DNA of 28,637 bases from CAYJLC01 sp964370735 (GTDB lineage: Bacteria; Bacillota; Clostridia; Oscillospirales; Butyricicoccaceae): the NCBI GenBank assembly GCA_964370735.1, contig CAYJLC010000029.1, positions 1 through 28,637 of the forward strand, in the 5' to 3' direction. Under the pieces are notes generated by a model, which saw only the letters and a list, made by a program, of their open reading frames with translations, had not been told where the DNA came from and made no database searches. The position numbers were made by a program, and so were the translations under genes. Below are positions 14,335 to 22,372 of the stretch, piece by piece. Within the stretch, counting starts at the first letter, position 1. Each line of letters opens with the position of its first letter.

Positions 14335-17300
14335 TTATTTTAGTTTTCTTTTTCTTTTAAATAAAACAATTGTTGCAAAAGTTGCAAGAGCTAATGCAGA
14401 AGAAAGATTAATCATTAAGTTGCTTGAATCTCTTGTTTCTGGAGTGCTCGAAAGCGGAACTTCTTCTTCTGGGATTATAACTTCTGGAACTGGAGCTAAC
14501 GGAGTTTCTGTTTCAGGAACTTCAACTTCTGGAGTTGGTGCTAACGGAGTTTCTCCTTCAGGAATTTCAACTTCCGGAGTTGGATCTGGGTCTGGAGTTG
14601 GGTCTGGATCTGGATCTGGATCCGTGTCAGGATCTGTTGGTCTTGGAGGATTTGGAGCCGAAGTGATTTCGATTGTTGCTAGATAAGCATTTTCACCACT
14701 AAATACAGACTCCGTTTCTTCTTCGATTGGCATCCATATTAATTCGCCATTATCATTTTCTACTTGCTCTGCAACAAAGATTTTAAACGGAACTTCGTAA
14801 ACACCTACGGCTGCCGGAGTTGTGTAAGATGTTTGATTAAAGTTTACACCAGAAGTTGCATAATCATCTTGGAAACGAACGATTAATTTTTGTCCTTCTT
14901 TAAGTGTATCTTCAACAGGTTGAATATTACCGTATACTGCTGATAAGAATTCATCAATTTCGGCGTCTGTATTTATTTCTGTGTCCATTGTATAACCTAC
15001 GCCATCGTATACTTTGCTATCTTGGTAGTTATCTGCTGCAAAAACCATTAAAGCACCTTGATTTTGATATACATAGTAGTTATTATATTCACTAGTGTCC
15101 ACCATTGTTACATTTTGAATTTGTTCACCAGCAATAATCTCAAATACATTTCCATCGCCTTTGTACATTACATTTAAACTCTCATGTGAAGCTGTGTTGT
15201 GGATATTTGTAAGGTCTACTGCATACCAATTTGTAAGTTCAATAATTGGTTGAGATGTATATTGATTAACATAAGAAAGTTTATAGAAATTTTCATAGAA
15301 AGAGCCTGTTAATTGCTGACCTTCAACTTCATCTGGTGAAAATTGCATGTAGTATCCATGTGGATATACTCCGTCTTCATCTTCATAATCAACCATTACG
15401 TTAGAGCCTTGAACAGCTACATGTGTATTAATTCTATTTACCATAATAGCACGAGGATAAATACGAGCATTAATGTTTTGTGCATCTCCACTATTTACTG
15501 TGAAAGTAATTTCTTGAATAGCCACATCTTCATCATTATAGCTACCGTTTACGTTTGGTTCATCTTCCCATTTTACATTAAATACAGCTGGTGATGTGAT
15601 TTCAATTACATCATTATCACTTAAATTCATATCAGTGCGAATAGCCTCGATTAAATAATCTTCTGTATCTGTGTATGACCAAACAATTTCTACGCCTTCA
15701 AACGGAATAACTGGATTACCTTTTGAGAAAGTAATAGAATCCGTTAAGAAACTCAATGTAGGAATTTCTGTATCAGAATATTTTTCTCCATTGTATAACC
15801 ATTCATAACCTAAACTACCTGCTTCCTCTGTATCAGGAATCAAGTGTGTCGATACAGTATATAAATTGTTGTTACTTCCTGAGAAATCAGTCCAAAGCCA
15901 TGCTTCCGTTATATTAGTAACATGGTGGTAGATATCGATTGGGTTTCCATTTTCGTCGTTAAAAATAAGTTTCGAAAGAATTACAGGGTAAACATCTTTG
16001 CCGTGGCTTAATGCAGCTTGAGTTGTGTTAGCCTTAACTTCATTAAATCTATCGTCAGCATTATAATACCAGCTGTAAAGAGCATTGTTGCTCGCATCTT
16101 TTCCAACAGCAAGTTTTTGGTTGTCATCAAGTGTTACACCACTAGCTGCTTCATATTCATCTTGTGTTTCAGGCAGGATGTCCATTATTATTGAACCACT
16201 AAGTACATAGTAAGTGTCAAAAATCTCGTTATTTGGTGTGCCGTAATTGTGTTTATATGCACTTATTTCATAAACACTTAAATCTGTGGTTTCATCGCCT
16301 ATTGCAAACGAGAAAATTTCCATACCATCATATTTTACATCACTTACAGGAATTGTAGCTTCCCACTCAGTATCCTCTACATTTCTTGTCATAGTGATAG
16401 TTTCACTCGCAGTACCATAAGTCATTGTAAGTGTCGGTGCTGTGGTTTCTTCGTCTTTATAAGTCACCTTGAACGCTTGATTTTCTACATCAAATACTGC
16501 TTTAAGAGTTGGAGCTCCAGGTGCATCAGGGTCTGTATCGATGGTCGCAGTTGCTTTGACTTGAACTGTACCTGTATTCTCTCCAGGTATGGTGTAATTA
16601 AATGACATTGATTTTTCAGTCGGGAGATAACCATTAAAACTTCTTGCAAATGTTCTGTTTCCATCCGCATCTGCTTCACCCTCGGTATATCCATATTGCA
16701 AAATCGTAGGCGAACGGAAAGCAAGACCTTCAACATTCTTATTCATATGAACAACAAGATAAAACTCAGCATAATCAGATGCTATCGTGTCACCGTTTGG
16801 AACTTTTTTGCTATATTCGATAATATCGATGCTTCCCCATACCACAGGCTCATATTTTGCTGTTAATGTAGTTGCTTCTGTCAGAGTTGTTGGATCAACT
16901 TTATTATCATTTTGATCAAACCATCCTGTGAACCCATAATCTTCTGGAATAGAAGTCGGTGTAAAGTAAGTGCTTACTTCTTTATTTGCTTCTGCTGCTG
17001 TTGTAAAATCTTCTAAAATTGCACCGTTATATGATTTTGCAACTTTAGTTTCATCACCATATTCAAAAGTAAGAGAAAATCCTCCAGTGCTTTCGTCGGG
17101 AGTTTCAACTAAACCTTCGCCTTTAACTGTAAACCCTGCATTGTTTATCCACATTGTTCCACCAAAGCCAGCTTCAGTGTATATTTGTAGGTCGCTATAA
17201 TTTACATAACCATTATTTAATTTATTAAAATCTTCGTAATTAAATGTATAAGTCGCTGTAACTTCAGTCCAATAGTCGTCAGTAGGCACAATCCACTCTG

Positions 17301-17853
17301 TTTTGCTTTCAGTAGCTTGTGCTATTGTGTCAGGGATGTAGTAAATTCCGAATGTCTTGCCTTCAGGCAGATTGTCATTTGCTTTAAATGTAACATCGAC
17401 TTTTACTTCTGTTTTATCATCACTTAGCGTTTCTTCTGTGCTGATTATATAGTAAGGTACGATTTCAGCATAAAAATCCATGCTTTGTGTTACAGTTTCT
17501 GGAAAATTAACTTCATTACCATCAACATCAGTCCATCTTAGGAAACTTCCAGAAGGCCATACTATATTTGGAGCTGCTGGGAATTCAGCGCCGTCTGCTA
17601 TGTTTTCGTTTTGACTTAACAAAGTACCATTCGCATTATAGAAGTTAACTGTGTAAGTAGTTGGTGGTGGATTATTATTATCGCTGTCTGGATTTGTGTC
17701 ATCATCTGCTAGTGGAGCAAGTTGTGATATTGGTGTTGTACCGTCACCCTCTACCGATGCGAAAGTAACTTGTTCTATCGAAGCGACAGTAACTAAACAA
17801 GCAAGCATTATGCAAAATGCTTTAGAAAAAATGTTTTTGTGTAATTTACCCAT
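14335..17853 (-). CDS. Large cell-surface protein with InlB-like repeats
   Basis: An 1172-residue secreted protein. The signal peptide (MGKLHKNIFSK, hydrophobic core) probably ends near TFAS at residue 33. A linker rich in Asp, Asn and Pro leads to an InlB B-repeat/Flg_new-like unit at about 67-130 (YTVNFYNANGTLL... FLRWTDVDGNEV... FYAEIV). A second unit follows at about 255-340 (GFTGWFDQNDNKVDPTTLTEATTLTAKYEP). The long middle is beta-rich with no domain I recognise. The end has a DPDPDPTPDPDP stretch and three 15-residue repeats (1094-1138) of the form E-V-x-[IV]-P-E-x-E-x-P-L-x-x-x-P. TPETRD, a hydrophobic helix and KRKRKLK finish it. This is a sorting-type C terminus without LPxTG. The ATG has AGGAGG upstream. 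Role: adhesion or surface layer, unproven. Confidence 0.75.
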   Translation of the reverse strand: MGKLHKNIFSKAFCIMLACLVTVASIEQVTFASVEGDGTTPISQLAPLADDDTNPDSDNNNPPPTTYTVNFYNANGTLLSQNENIADGAEFPAAPNIVWPSGSFLRWTDVDGNEVNFPETVTQSMDFYAEIVPYYIISTEETLSDDKTEVKVDVTFKANDNLPEGKTFGIYYIPDTIAQATESKTEWIVPTDDYWTEVTATYTFNYEDFNKLNNGYVNYSDLQIYTEAGFGGTMWINNAGFTVKGEGLVETPDESTGGFSLTFEYGDETKVAKSYNGAILEDFTTAAEANKEVSTYFTPTSIPEDYGFTGWFDQNDNKVDPTTLTEATTLTAKYEPVVWGSIDIIEYSKKVPNGDTIASDYAEFYLVVHMNKNVEGLAFRSPTILQYGYTEGEADADGNRTFARSFNGYLPTEKSMSFNYTIPGENTGTVQVKATATIDTDPDAPGAPTLKAVFDVENQAFKVTYKDEETTAPTLTMTYGTASETITMTRNVEDTEWEATIPVSDVKYDGMEIFSFAIGDETTDLSVYEISAYKHNYGTPNNEIFDTYYVLSGSIIMDILPETQDEYEAASGVTLDDNQKLAVGKDASNNALYSWYYNADDRFNEVKANTTQAALSHGKDVYPVILSKLIFNDENGNPIDIYHHVTNITEAWLWTDFSGSNNNLYTVSTHLIPDTEEAGSLGYEWLYNGEKYSDTEIPTLSFLTDSITFSKGNPVIPFEGVEIVWSYTDTEDYLIEAIRTDMNLSDNDVIEITSPAVFNVKWEDEPNVNGSYNDEDVAIQEITFTVNSGDAQNINARIYPRAIMVNRINTHVAVQGSNVMVDYEDEDGVYPHGYYMQFSPDEVEGQQLTGSFYENFYKLSYVNQYTSQPIIELTNWYAVDLTNIHNTASHESLNVMYKGDGNVFEIIAGEQIQNVTMVDTSEYNNYYVYQNQGALMVFAADNYQDSKVYDGVGYTMDTEINTDAEIDEFLSAVYGNIQPVEDTLKEGQKLIVRFQDDYATSGVNFNQTSYTTPAAVGVYEVPFKIFVAEQVENDNGELIWMPIEEETESVFSGENAYLATIEITSAPNPPRPTDPDTDPDPDPDPTPDPDPTPEVEIPEGETPLAPTPEVEVPETETPLAPVPEVIIPEEEVPLSSTPETRDSSNLMINLSSALALATFATIVLFKRKRKLK
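14432..14630 (-). repeat. C-terminal repeat block of the 1172-residue protein
   Basis: Three copies of a 45-nt unit (14437-14571) encode the E-V-x-x-P-E-x-E-x-P-L repeat. An adjoining run of Asp-Pro codons (GGATCTGGA on the plus strand) follows. It is a wall-spanning spacer likely to vary in copy number. Confidence 0.8.
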
Positions 17854-17876
17854 ATTAATATTCCTCCTAATTTATT

Positions 17877-17918
17877 CGATACAATGTATCGTTTTTTTAC
17901 TATGTATCTAGTATACTA
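17877..17918 (-). promoter_or_regulatory. Palindromic promoter/leader of the 1172-residue protein gene
   Basis: A -10-like TATACT (17915-17910, minus strand) lies inside a perfect 10-bp palindrome TAGTATACTA (17909-17918). A perfect 6-bp stem with a 3-nt loop (17877-17891) sits just before the ribosome binding site. The -35 is weak, so an activator may be needed. Confidence 0.4.
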
Positions 17919-18200
17919 CATCAGCATTACATATCAGTTACATTTAGCTTTTTAAAACAATGTTTTTTTATTTTGTATAAATGCACAAAATAAATACTTC
18001 ATTTTTTGCTATTTTATATTAAAATAAACTAATTGTACCCTAATTTATGTGGAACAAATCGAATATAAAGTTACTTTAATATTTTTCGTTTCATTTCTCC
18101 AGTTATTATAATTGCTTTACATCATATATTTCTGTATATTATGTAAAAATTTAGGTGTTTATTTTGTTGACTTTGACTGAATAAACTTGTACTCTAATTA
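17919..18200. other. AT-rich divergent intergenic region
   Basis: This lies between the divergent surface-protein and sulfatase genes. I see no ORF, RNA gene or repeat of note here. Confidence 0.5.
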
Positions 18201-18229
18201 TTTACAAGGTTATTTGCTTATGCTATAAT
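18201..18229 (+). promoter_or_regulatory. Promoter of sulfatase gene
   Basis: -35 TTTACA (18201-18206), 17-nt spacer and a perfect -10 TATAAT (18224-18229) with an extended TG motif just before it. The leader is about 75 nt and ends in an AAAGGAG ribosome binding site. Confidence 0.8.
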
Positions 18230-18310
18230 AATCGCAAGGCATTATTTACTATCAAAAAATGCAACTAAACCCTAGCATAATTTATTAAAATTATTATAAA
18301 GGAGAAAAAA

Positions 18311-19801
18311 ATGAGAATTCTAATGTTCGATATCGATACACTTCGTCCCGACCACCTAGGTTGCTATGGATATAAGCGAAACACATCGCCTACTATTGAT
18401 AGCATCGCAAAAGAGGGCGTTACTTTTACTAACTATTTTTGTCCAAACGCACCTTGTCTACCGTCAAGAGCATCGCTACTTTCTGGTCAATACGGAATTA
18501 GAACTGGCGTAGTCGGTCACGGTGGGACATCTGCCGATATGCGTCTTCAAGGAGAAACTCGTGGATTTACTAGCGATTTTTCGGAACATAATTTATTTAT
18601 GCAATTTAGAAATAATGATATGCACACAGTTTCATTTTCATCTTTCCCTGAAAGACATTCTTCGTGGTGGTTTAATTCTGGTTTAAATGAATGCCACAAC
18701 AACGGAAAACGTGGTCACGAAAGTGCCGAAGTAATCACTCCTAAGGTTTTAGATTGGATTGAAAAAAACGGTGAACAAGATAATTGGTTTATGCACGTTC
18801 ACTATTGGGACCCACATACACCATATCGTGCTCCAGCAGATTTTGGCAATCCTTTTGAAAACGAACCACTATCGAATGACTGGATTACAAAAGAGGTTTT
18901 CGATGAGCATTTGCTACACATAGGACCTCATAGTGTAAATGAAATTTCTATGTGGGATAGCAATCCTAACCCTGAATATCCTCGTCACCCAGGTAGTCTT
19001 AGCAGTCATTTAGACGCAAAAAAATTCATAGATGAATATGATTGTGGTATAAAATATACGGACGATAATATTAAACAAATCGTCGATTTAATAAAAGCAA
19101 AAGGTCTATACACCGACGACCTTGCTATCATAATTACTTCCGACCACGGCGAAAACATGGGCGAACTTGGTATCTATGGCGAGCACGGAACTGCCGATGC
19201 TGCGACTTGTAAAATACCGATGATTATTAAATGGCCAAACGCAAAAAAAGGAACAACTTACGACGGTTTGCACGATAATGTCGACTTATTACCTACAATT
19301 AGAGAACTTTTAAGCCCTACCGAAATCGAAGAAAGATACGAGTATGACGGCGTAAGCTATGCGAGTTCACTTCTTTCAGACGAAGATAATTCAAAGGAAA
19401 ATTTAGTTCTAACTCAGTGTGCACACGTTTGCCAACGCAGTGCGATTTTTGACAATTATTTATATATCAGAACAATCCACGGAGGTTACCATACGTTCCC
19501 AAAAGAGATGTTATTTGATATAAAAAACGACCCTTTTGAGCAAAATAACATAGCAAAATCTCACCCTGAACTTTGCGCTAAAGGTGCGAAAATAATACTT
19601 GACTGGACAGATGAAATGATGGAAAAATCATCGTTTGATGCCGACCCACTTTGGACTGTTATGCGTGAAAACGGACCTCAACACTGCAAAGACGAACTCG
19701 CACTATACCTTGAGCGAATTCGTGGCACAAATCGTGAGTTCGGAATAGAAAAACTAGCCGAAATATATCCAAGAGATTTTAAAAAATACAATATTAAATA
19801 A
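18311..19801 (+). CDS. Type I sulfatase, Cys-type
   Basis: A 496-residue arylsulfatase-family enzyme. The N terminus MRILMFDIDTLRPDHLGCYGYKRNTSPTID carries the first metal-binding acids. The formylglycine signature C-L-P-S-R is at residues 49-53, so Cys49 would be converted to formylglycine by an anaerobic maturase not present here. HYWDPHTPYRAP is at about 164-175. The second metal site TSDHGENMGE is at about 276-285 (Asp278, His279), followed by IYGEHGTADAATCKIPMIIKWP. No signal peptide is seen, so it acts in the cytoplasm on small imported sulfated sugars. It has its own strong promoter. The downstream genes are remnants, so any operon partner has been lost. The substrate cannot be assigned. 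Confidence 0.9.
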   Translation: MRILMFDIDTLRPDHLGCYGYKRNTSPTIDSIAKEGVTFTNYFCPNAPCLPSRASLLSGQYGIRTGVVGHGGTSADMRLQGETRGFTSDFSEHNLFMQFRNNDMHTVSFSSFPERHSSWWFNSGLNECHNNGKRGHESAEVITPKVLDWIEKNGEQDNWFMHVHYWDPHTPYRAPADFGNPFENEPLSNDWITKEVFDEHLLHIGPHSVNEISMWDSNPNPEYPRHPGSLSSHLDAKKFIDEYDCGIKYTDDNIKQIVDLIKAKGLYTDDLAIIITSDHGENMGELGIYGEHGTADAATCKIPMIIKWPNAKKGTTYDGLHDNVDLLPTIRELLSPTEIEERYEYDGVSYASSLLSDEDNSKENLVLTQCAHVCQRSAIFDNYLYIRTIHGGYHTFPKEMLFDIKNDPFEQNNIAKSHPELCAKGAKIILDWTDEMMEKSSFDADPLWTVMRENGPQHCKDELALYLERIRGTNREFGIEKLAEIYPRDFKKYNIK

Positions 19802-19835
19802 TTTCAGATGATTAATTTAACAAAAAGACCTAACC

Positions 19836-20366
19836 TTACTTAAAATTCCAGGAACAGCAGCATCAGTTGCAACAACTTTTGATGGTTATCCAATGACACA
19901 AAAAGGTGAGTCGACAAAAGCGCTTTCAATCGGTGCATTTGCATCATTCTTCGGTGGTATTTTTAGTGCGATTGCATTACTTCTTCTAGCACCACCACTT
20001 GCAGAGCTTGCTATTCAATTTGGTCCTTGGGAATATTTTGGAACAGCAGTTTTATCTCTTTCGCTAGTTTGTAGTATGATGTCAGGAAGACGCTTAAAAG
20101 GATTTATCGCAATGCTTATCGGTATTTTACTTACTACGGTTGGCATGAGCCCTGTTGATGGCGTTGCTGCAAGATACACACTTGGTTTTACAGAGCTTGA
20201 AAATGGTTTTGACTTAGTAGTTATCATCATTGCAGTTTTCGCAATCCCTGAAATTATTCACTCACTCGGCTCAATAGCTGAAAAGCAAAAACCCGCTCCT
20301 GTTGAGAAAAAATTATTCTATATTCCTAAATTTCAATCAATTAAAGAAAACTTATGGAAGGTATAA
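19836..20366 (+). pseudogene. Truncated TctA-family permease remnant
   Basis: An open frame encodes LLKIPGTAASVATTFDGYPMTQKGESTKALSIGAFASFFGGIFSA, then several hydrophobic segments ending DGFDLVVI-like FDLVVIIIAVFAIPEIIHSL. This is the middle of TctA, the large permease of tripartite tricarboxylate transporters (normally about 500 residues; hallmark N-x-P-G-x-x-x-S-x-x-T-x-x-D-G-Y-P). The homology begins inside the conserved loop, about 35 nt after the sulfatase stop, with an in-frame TAA at 19818-19820. It stops after NLWKV. About the first 90 residues and the last half are missing, and there is no proper start or ribosome binding site. TctB and TctC partners are absent. It is a deletion remnant. 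Confidence 0.8.
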
Positions 20367-20390
20367 TTTTAGTAACTAAAAAAATTAGAG

Positions 20391-20507
20391 GTGTTTATAA
20401 TAAAATTATTTGCGTTTGATTTAGACGGAACTTTGCTTATGGAAAATCAAGGCGTTTTAAAGGGAATTGCAAAAGTATTAAACGAGCAAAATAGCATTTT
20501 ATCTTGA
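20391..20507 (+). pseudogene. Truncated HAD-superfamily phosphatase remnant
   Basis: A 38-codon frame from GTG 20391 reads MFIIKLFAFDLDGTLLMENQGVLKGIAKVLNEQ and then stops at TGA. The DLDGT motif I of Cof-type HAD phosphatases is intact, but the normal 250 or so residues after it are gone. The stop lies inside the -35 box of the next promoter, so the deletion or insertion that made it joined the remnant to the mannosylglycerate locus. Confidence 0.65.
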
Positions 20508-20532
20508 AAAAAATCTAAAAATAGTATATAAT
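20504..20532 (+). promoter_or_regulatory. Promoter of RpiR-family regulator gene
   Basis: -35 TTGAAA (20504-20509), 17-nt spacer and a perfect -10 TATAAT (20527-20532). The ribosome binding site AGGTGG is at about 20550-20555. Confidence 0.8.
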
Positions 20533-20560
20533 GTAGAAAATGCTTTTATGAGGTGGGAAA

Positions 20561-21319
20561 ATGCTTACATTTAATGAAAGAGCCTATCAGCTCGAACTTA
20601 AATCTAATGATACCGACGACAGTATAATTGAATATATTAAAAACCATAGAACAGATATTGCACATATTTCAGTACATAAAATCGCAAGCGAATTATTTAT
20701 TTCACCAAATTCTATAATAAGAACGGCAAAAAAACTAGGATATTCTGGTTTTTCAGAGCTTAAATTTTCAATTCAAAATGAAGATAATCCAGAGGAAATA
20801 AACACGGTTAGCAATAAAGTTTTAGATAAATTGCCACAAAGTGTTGCAAAATCTATCGACGTTTTTGATGATGAATGTATCGATAAATTGGTTTGTAAAT
20901 TAGTTTCTTCAAATAAAGTTTTGATAGCTGGAACAGGAGATTCGGTCTATTTTTGTGAATATTTTGGTAGATACTTGCGTTGTCTTAATAAAAAAACAGA
21001 GTATTTTGCTCAAATTCACGATATTGAATATTTCTCAAATTTCTACGAAACTGATGACTTAGTTATAATAATTAGCGTTTCAGGCGCGACAGAAAGACTT
21101 GTAAAACTTGCGAAAAATTTAAAAGCTAAAAACCCAAAACTTGATGTAATATGCATTACCCATTATGGAGAAAATCCACTTTCGGAAATTTGCGATACAC
21201 AAGTTTGTTTTTGGGGAGATAGACGCGTTGTTAATGGATATAATGTAACCGATAGGTCTGGACTTTTAGTTTTAATAAAATTAATTTGCGAAGGTTATCT
21301 TAAAAAAGTATGTGAATAA
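20561..21319 (+). CDS. RpiR/MurR-family transcriptional regulator
   Basis: A 252-residue RpiR-family regulator. The N-terminal helix-turn-helix is at about 35-65 (HISVHKIASELFISPNSIIRTAKKLGYSGFSELKFSI). A SIS sugar-phosphate-binding domain occupies about 105-240 (VLIAGTGDSVYFCEYFGRYLRCLN, DDLVIIISVSGATERLVKLAKNL, VICITHYGENPLSEICD). Such proteins sense phosphosugars. Here the likely effector is mannose-6-phosphate or phospho-mannosylglycerate. In E. coli the corresponding mng regulator MngR is GntR-type, so regulation has been swapped. It is slightly short for the family. It has its own promoter and is followed by the manA promoter region with repeated TGTGAATAAATA sites, its probable targets. 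Confidence 0.88.
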   Translation: MLTFNERAYQLELKSNDTDDSIIEYIKNHRTDIAHISVHKIASELFISPNSIIRTAKKLGYSGFSELKFSIQNEDNPEEINTVSNKVLDKLPQSVAKSIDVFDDECIDKLVCKLVSSNKVLIAGTGDSVYFCEYFGRYLRCLNKKTEYFAQIHDIEYFSNFYETDDLVIIISVSGATERLVKLAKNLKAKNPKLDVICITHYGENPLSEICDTQVCFWGDRRVVNGYNVTDRSGLLVLIKLICEGYLKKVCE

Positions 21320-21352
21320 ATATACATTTTTTATTTTCGCTGTGAATAAATA
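21311..21352 (+). repeat. Two 12-bp direct repeats upstream of manA
   Basis: TGTGAATAAATA at 21311-21322 (overlapping the rpiR-type gene stop) and again at 21341-21352, 30 bp apart. The second copy sits between TCGCT and AGCGA, making a 21-nt palindromic frame. They lie 73 and 43 bp upstream of the start of the manA -10 box and are candidate regulator sites. Confidence 0.6.
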
Positions 21353-21380
21353 AGCGATTTCAATTTTAAATTAAATACGG

Positions 21381-21389
21381 TGATATAAT
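21381..21389 (+). promoter_or_regulatory. Extended -10 promoter of manA
   Basis: TGATATAAT, a perfect TATAAT (21384-21389) with an extended TG element but no good -35. This suggests dependence on an activator bound at the repeats upstream. The ribosome binding site AAGAGGTG lies just before the ATG at 21418. Confidence 0.6.
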
Positions 21390-21417
21390 ATCGACATAAA
21401 AAACTAAGAGGTGAATT

Positions 21418-22362
21418 ATGTCGATATTTATTTTAAAACCAGCGTATAAGGACTATATTTGGGGTGGCACAAATTTAGTGAAAAACTTTAATAAAGACTT
21501 TGAAGGTGATATTTTAGCAGAGTCTTGGGAGCTTTCTTGCCATAAAGATGGTCCATCTATCATAGCAAATGGAGAGCATCAAGGAAAAACATTGCGTGAT
21601 TATATTGAAGAAAATGGAAAAAAAGTTTTGGGAACAAACTGCGAGCGTTTTGAGGATTTTCCGATTTTGGTGAAATTAATTGATGCACGTGATAATTTAT
21701 CGGTTCAAGTACACCCATCTAACGAATATGCGTTAAAAAACGAAAATCAATATGGGAAAACTGAAGTTTGGTATATTGTAGATTGCAAAGAAGGTGCCGA
21801 GCTTTATTATGGTTTTAAAGAAGAAGTTTCAAAAGATGAACTTGAAAAAAGAATTAAAGAAAATACACTTTTAGAAGTTTTAAATGCTGTTCCTGTACAA
21901 AAAGGTGAAATTTATTTCATAGAAGCAGGAACAATACACGCGATTGGTAAAGATATTATTATAGCTGAAATTCAACAAAATTCTAATGTAACTTATCGTG
22001 TTTTTGACTATGGCAGAGTAGGCGTAGACGGAAAACCAAGAGATTTACATATTGAAAAAGCAATAGATGTAACGGATAGAACAGTTTTAACCAAAAGCAA
22101 AATTCCTGCACCACATCTTTCAAAATGTGAATATTTCACAGTGGATAAGCTTTATCTTGATGGAATTACGACAAGCAAAATCGAAGGAAATATCACTGAA
22201 AAAACTTTCGTGCATTTTCTTGTAATTGATGGCAAGGGTACGATTACAATGGGCAATCAGTCGCTTGAATTTATTAAAGGCGACAGCATTTTTATCGAAG
22301 CTGGACAAGGAAAATATACAATTGAAGGAAAATTAGAAGCACTTATTACAACAATAGATTAG
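21418..22362 (+). CDS. manA: Mannose-6-phosphate isomerase, class I
   Basis: A 314-residue type I phosphomannose isomerase of the short Firmicute form. The start MSIFILKPAYKDYIWGGTNL is typical. Zinc ligands are visible as Gln97 and His99 in VQVHP, Glu116 in GKTEVWYI and His174 in EAGTIHAIG. The rest is cupin fold, ending in a second small cupin-like domain. It interconverts mannose-6-phosphate and fructose-6-phosphate. Within this locus its job would be to feed the mannose half of mannosylglycerate, released by MngB, into glycolysis. It is 10 nt from glycerate kinase, so they are co-transcribed. Confidence 0.92.
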   Translation: MSIFILKPAYKDYIWGGTNLVKNFNKDFEGDILAESWELSCHKDGPSIIANGEHQGKTLRDYIEENGKKVLGTNCERFEDFPILVKLIDARDNLSVQVHPSNEYALKNENQYGKTEVWYIVDCKEGAELYYGFKEEVSKDELEKRIKENTLLEVLNAVPVQKGEIYFIEAGTIHAIGKDIIIAEIQQNSNVTYRVFDYGRVGVDGKPRDLHIEKAIDVTDRTVLTKSKIPAPHLSKCEYFTVDKLYLDGITTSKIEGNITEKTFVHFLVIDGKGTITMGNQSLEFIKGDSIFIEAGQGKYTIEGKLEALITTID

Positions 22363-22372
22363 GAGCATTAAT

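Noticed and set aside
14420..14686. Plus-strand Ser-Gly-rich ORF opposite the end of the 1172-residue protein
   Set aside because: Antisense shadow of the wall-spanning repeat codons, with no independent signals.
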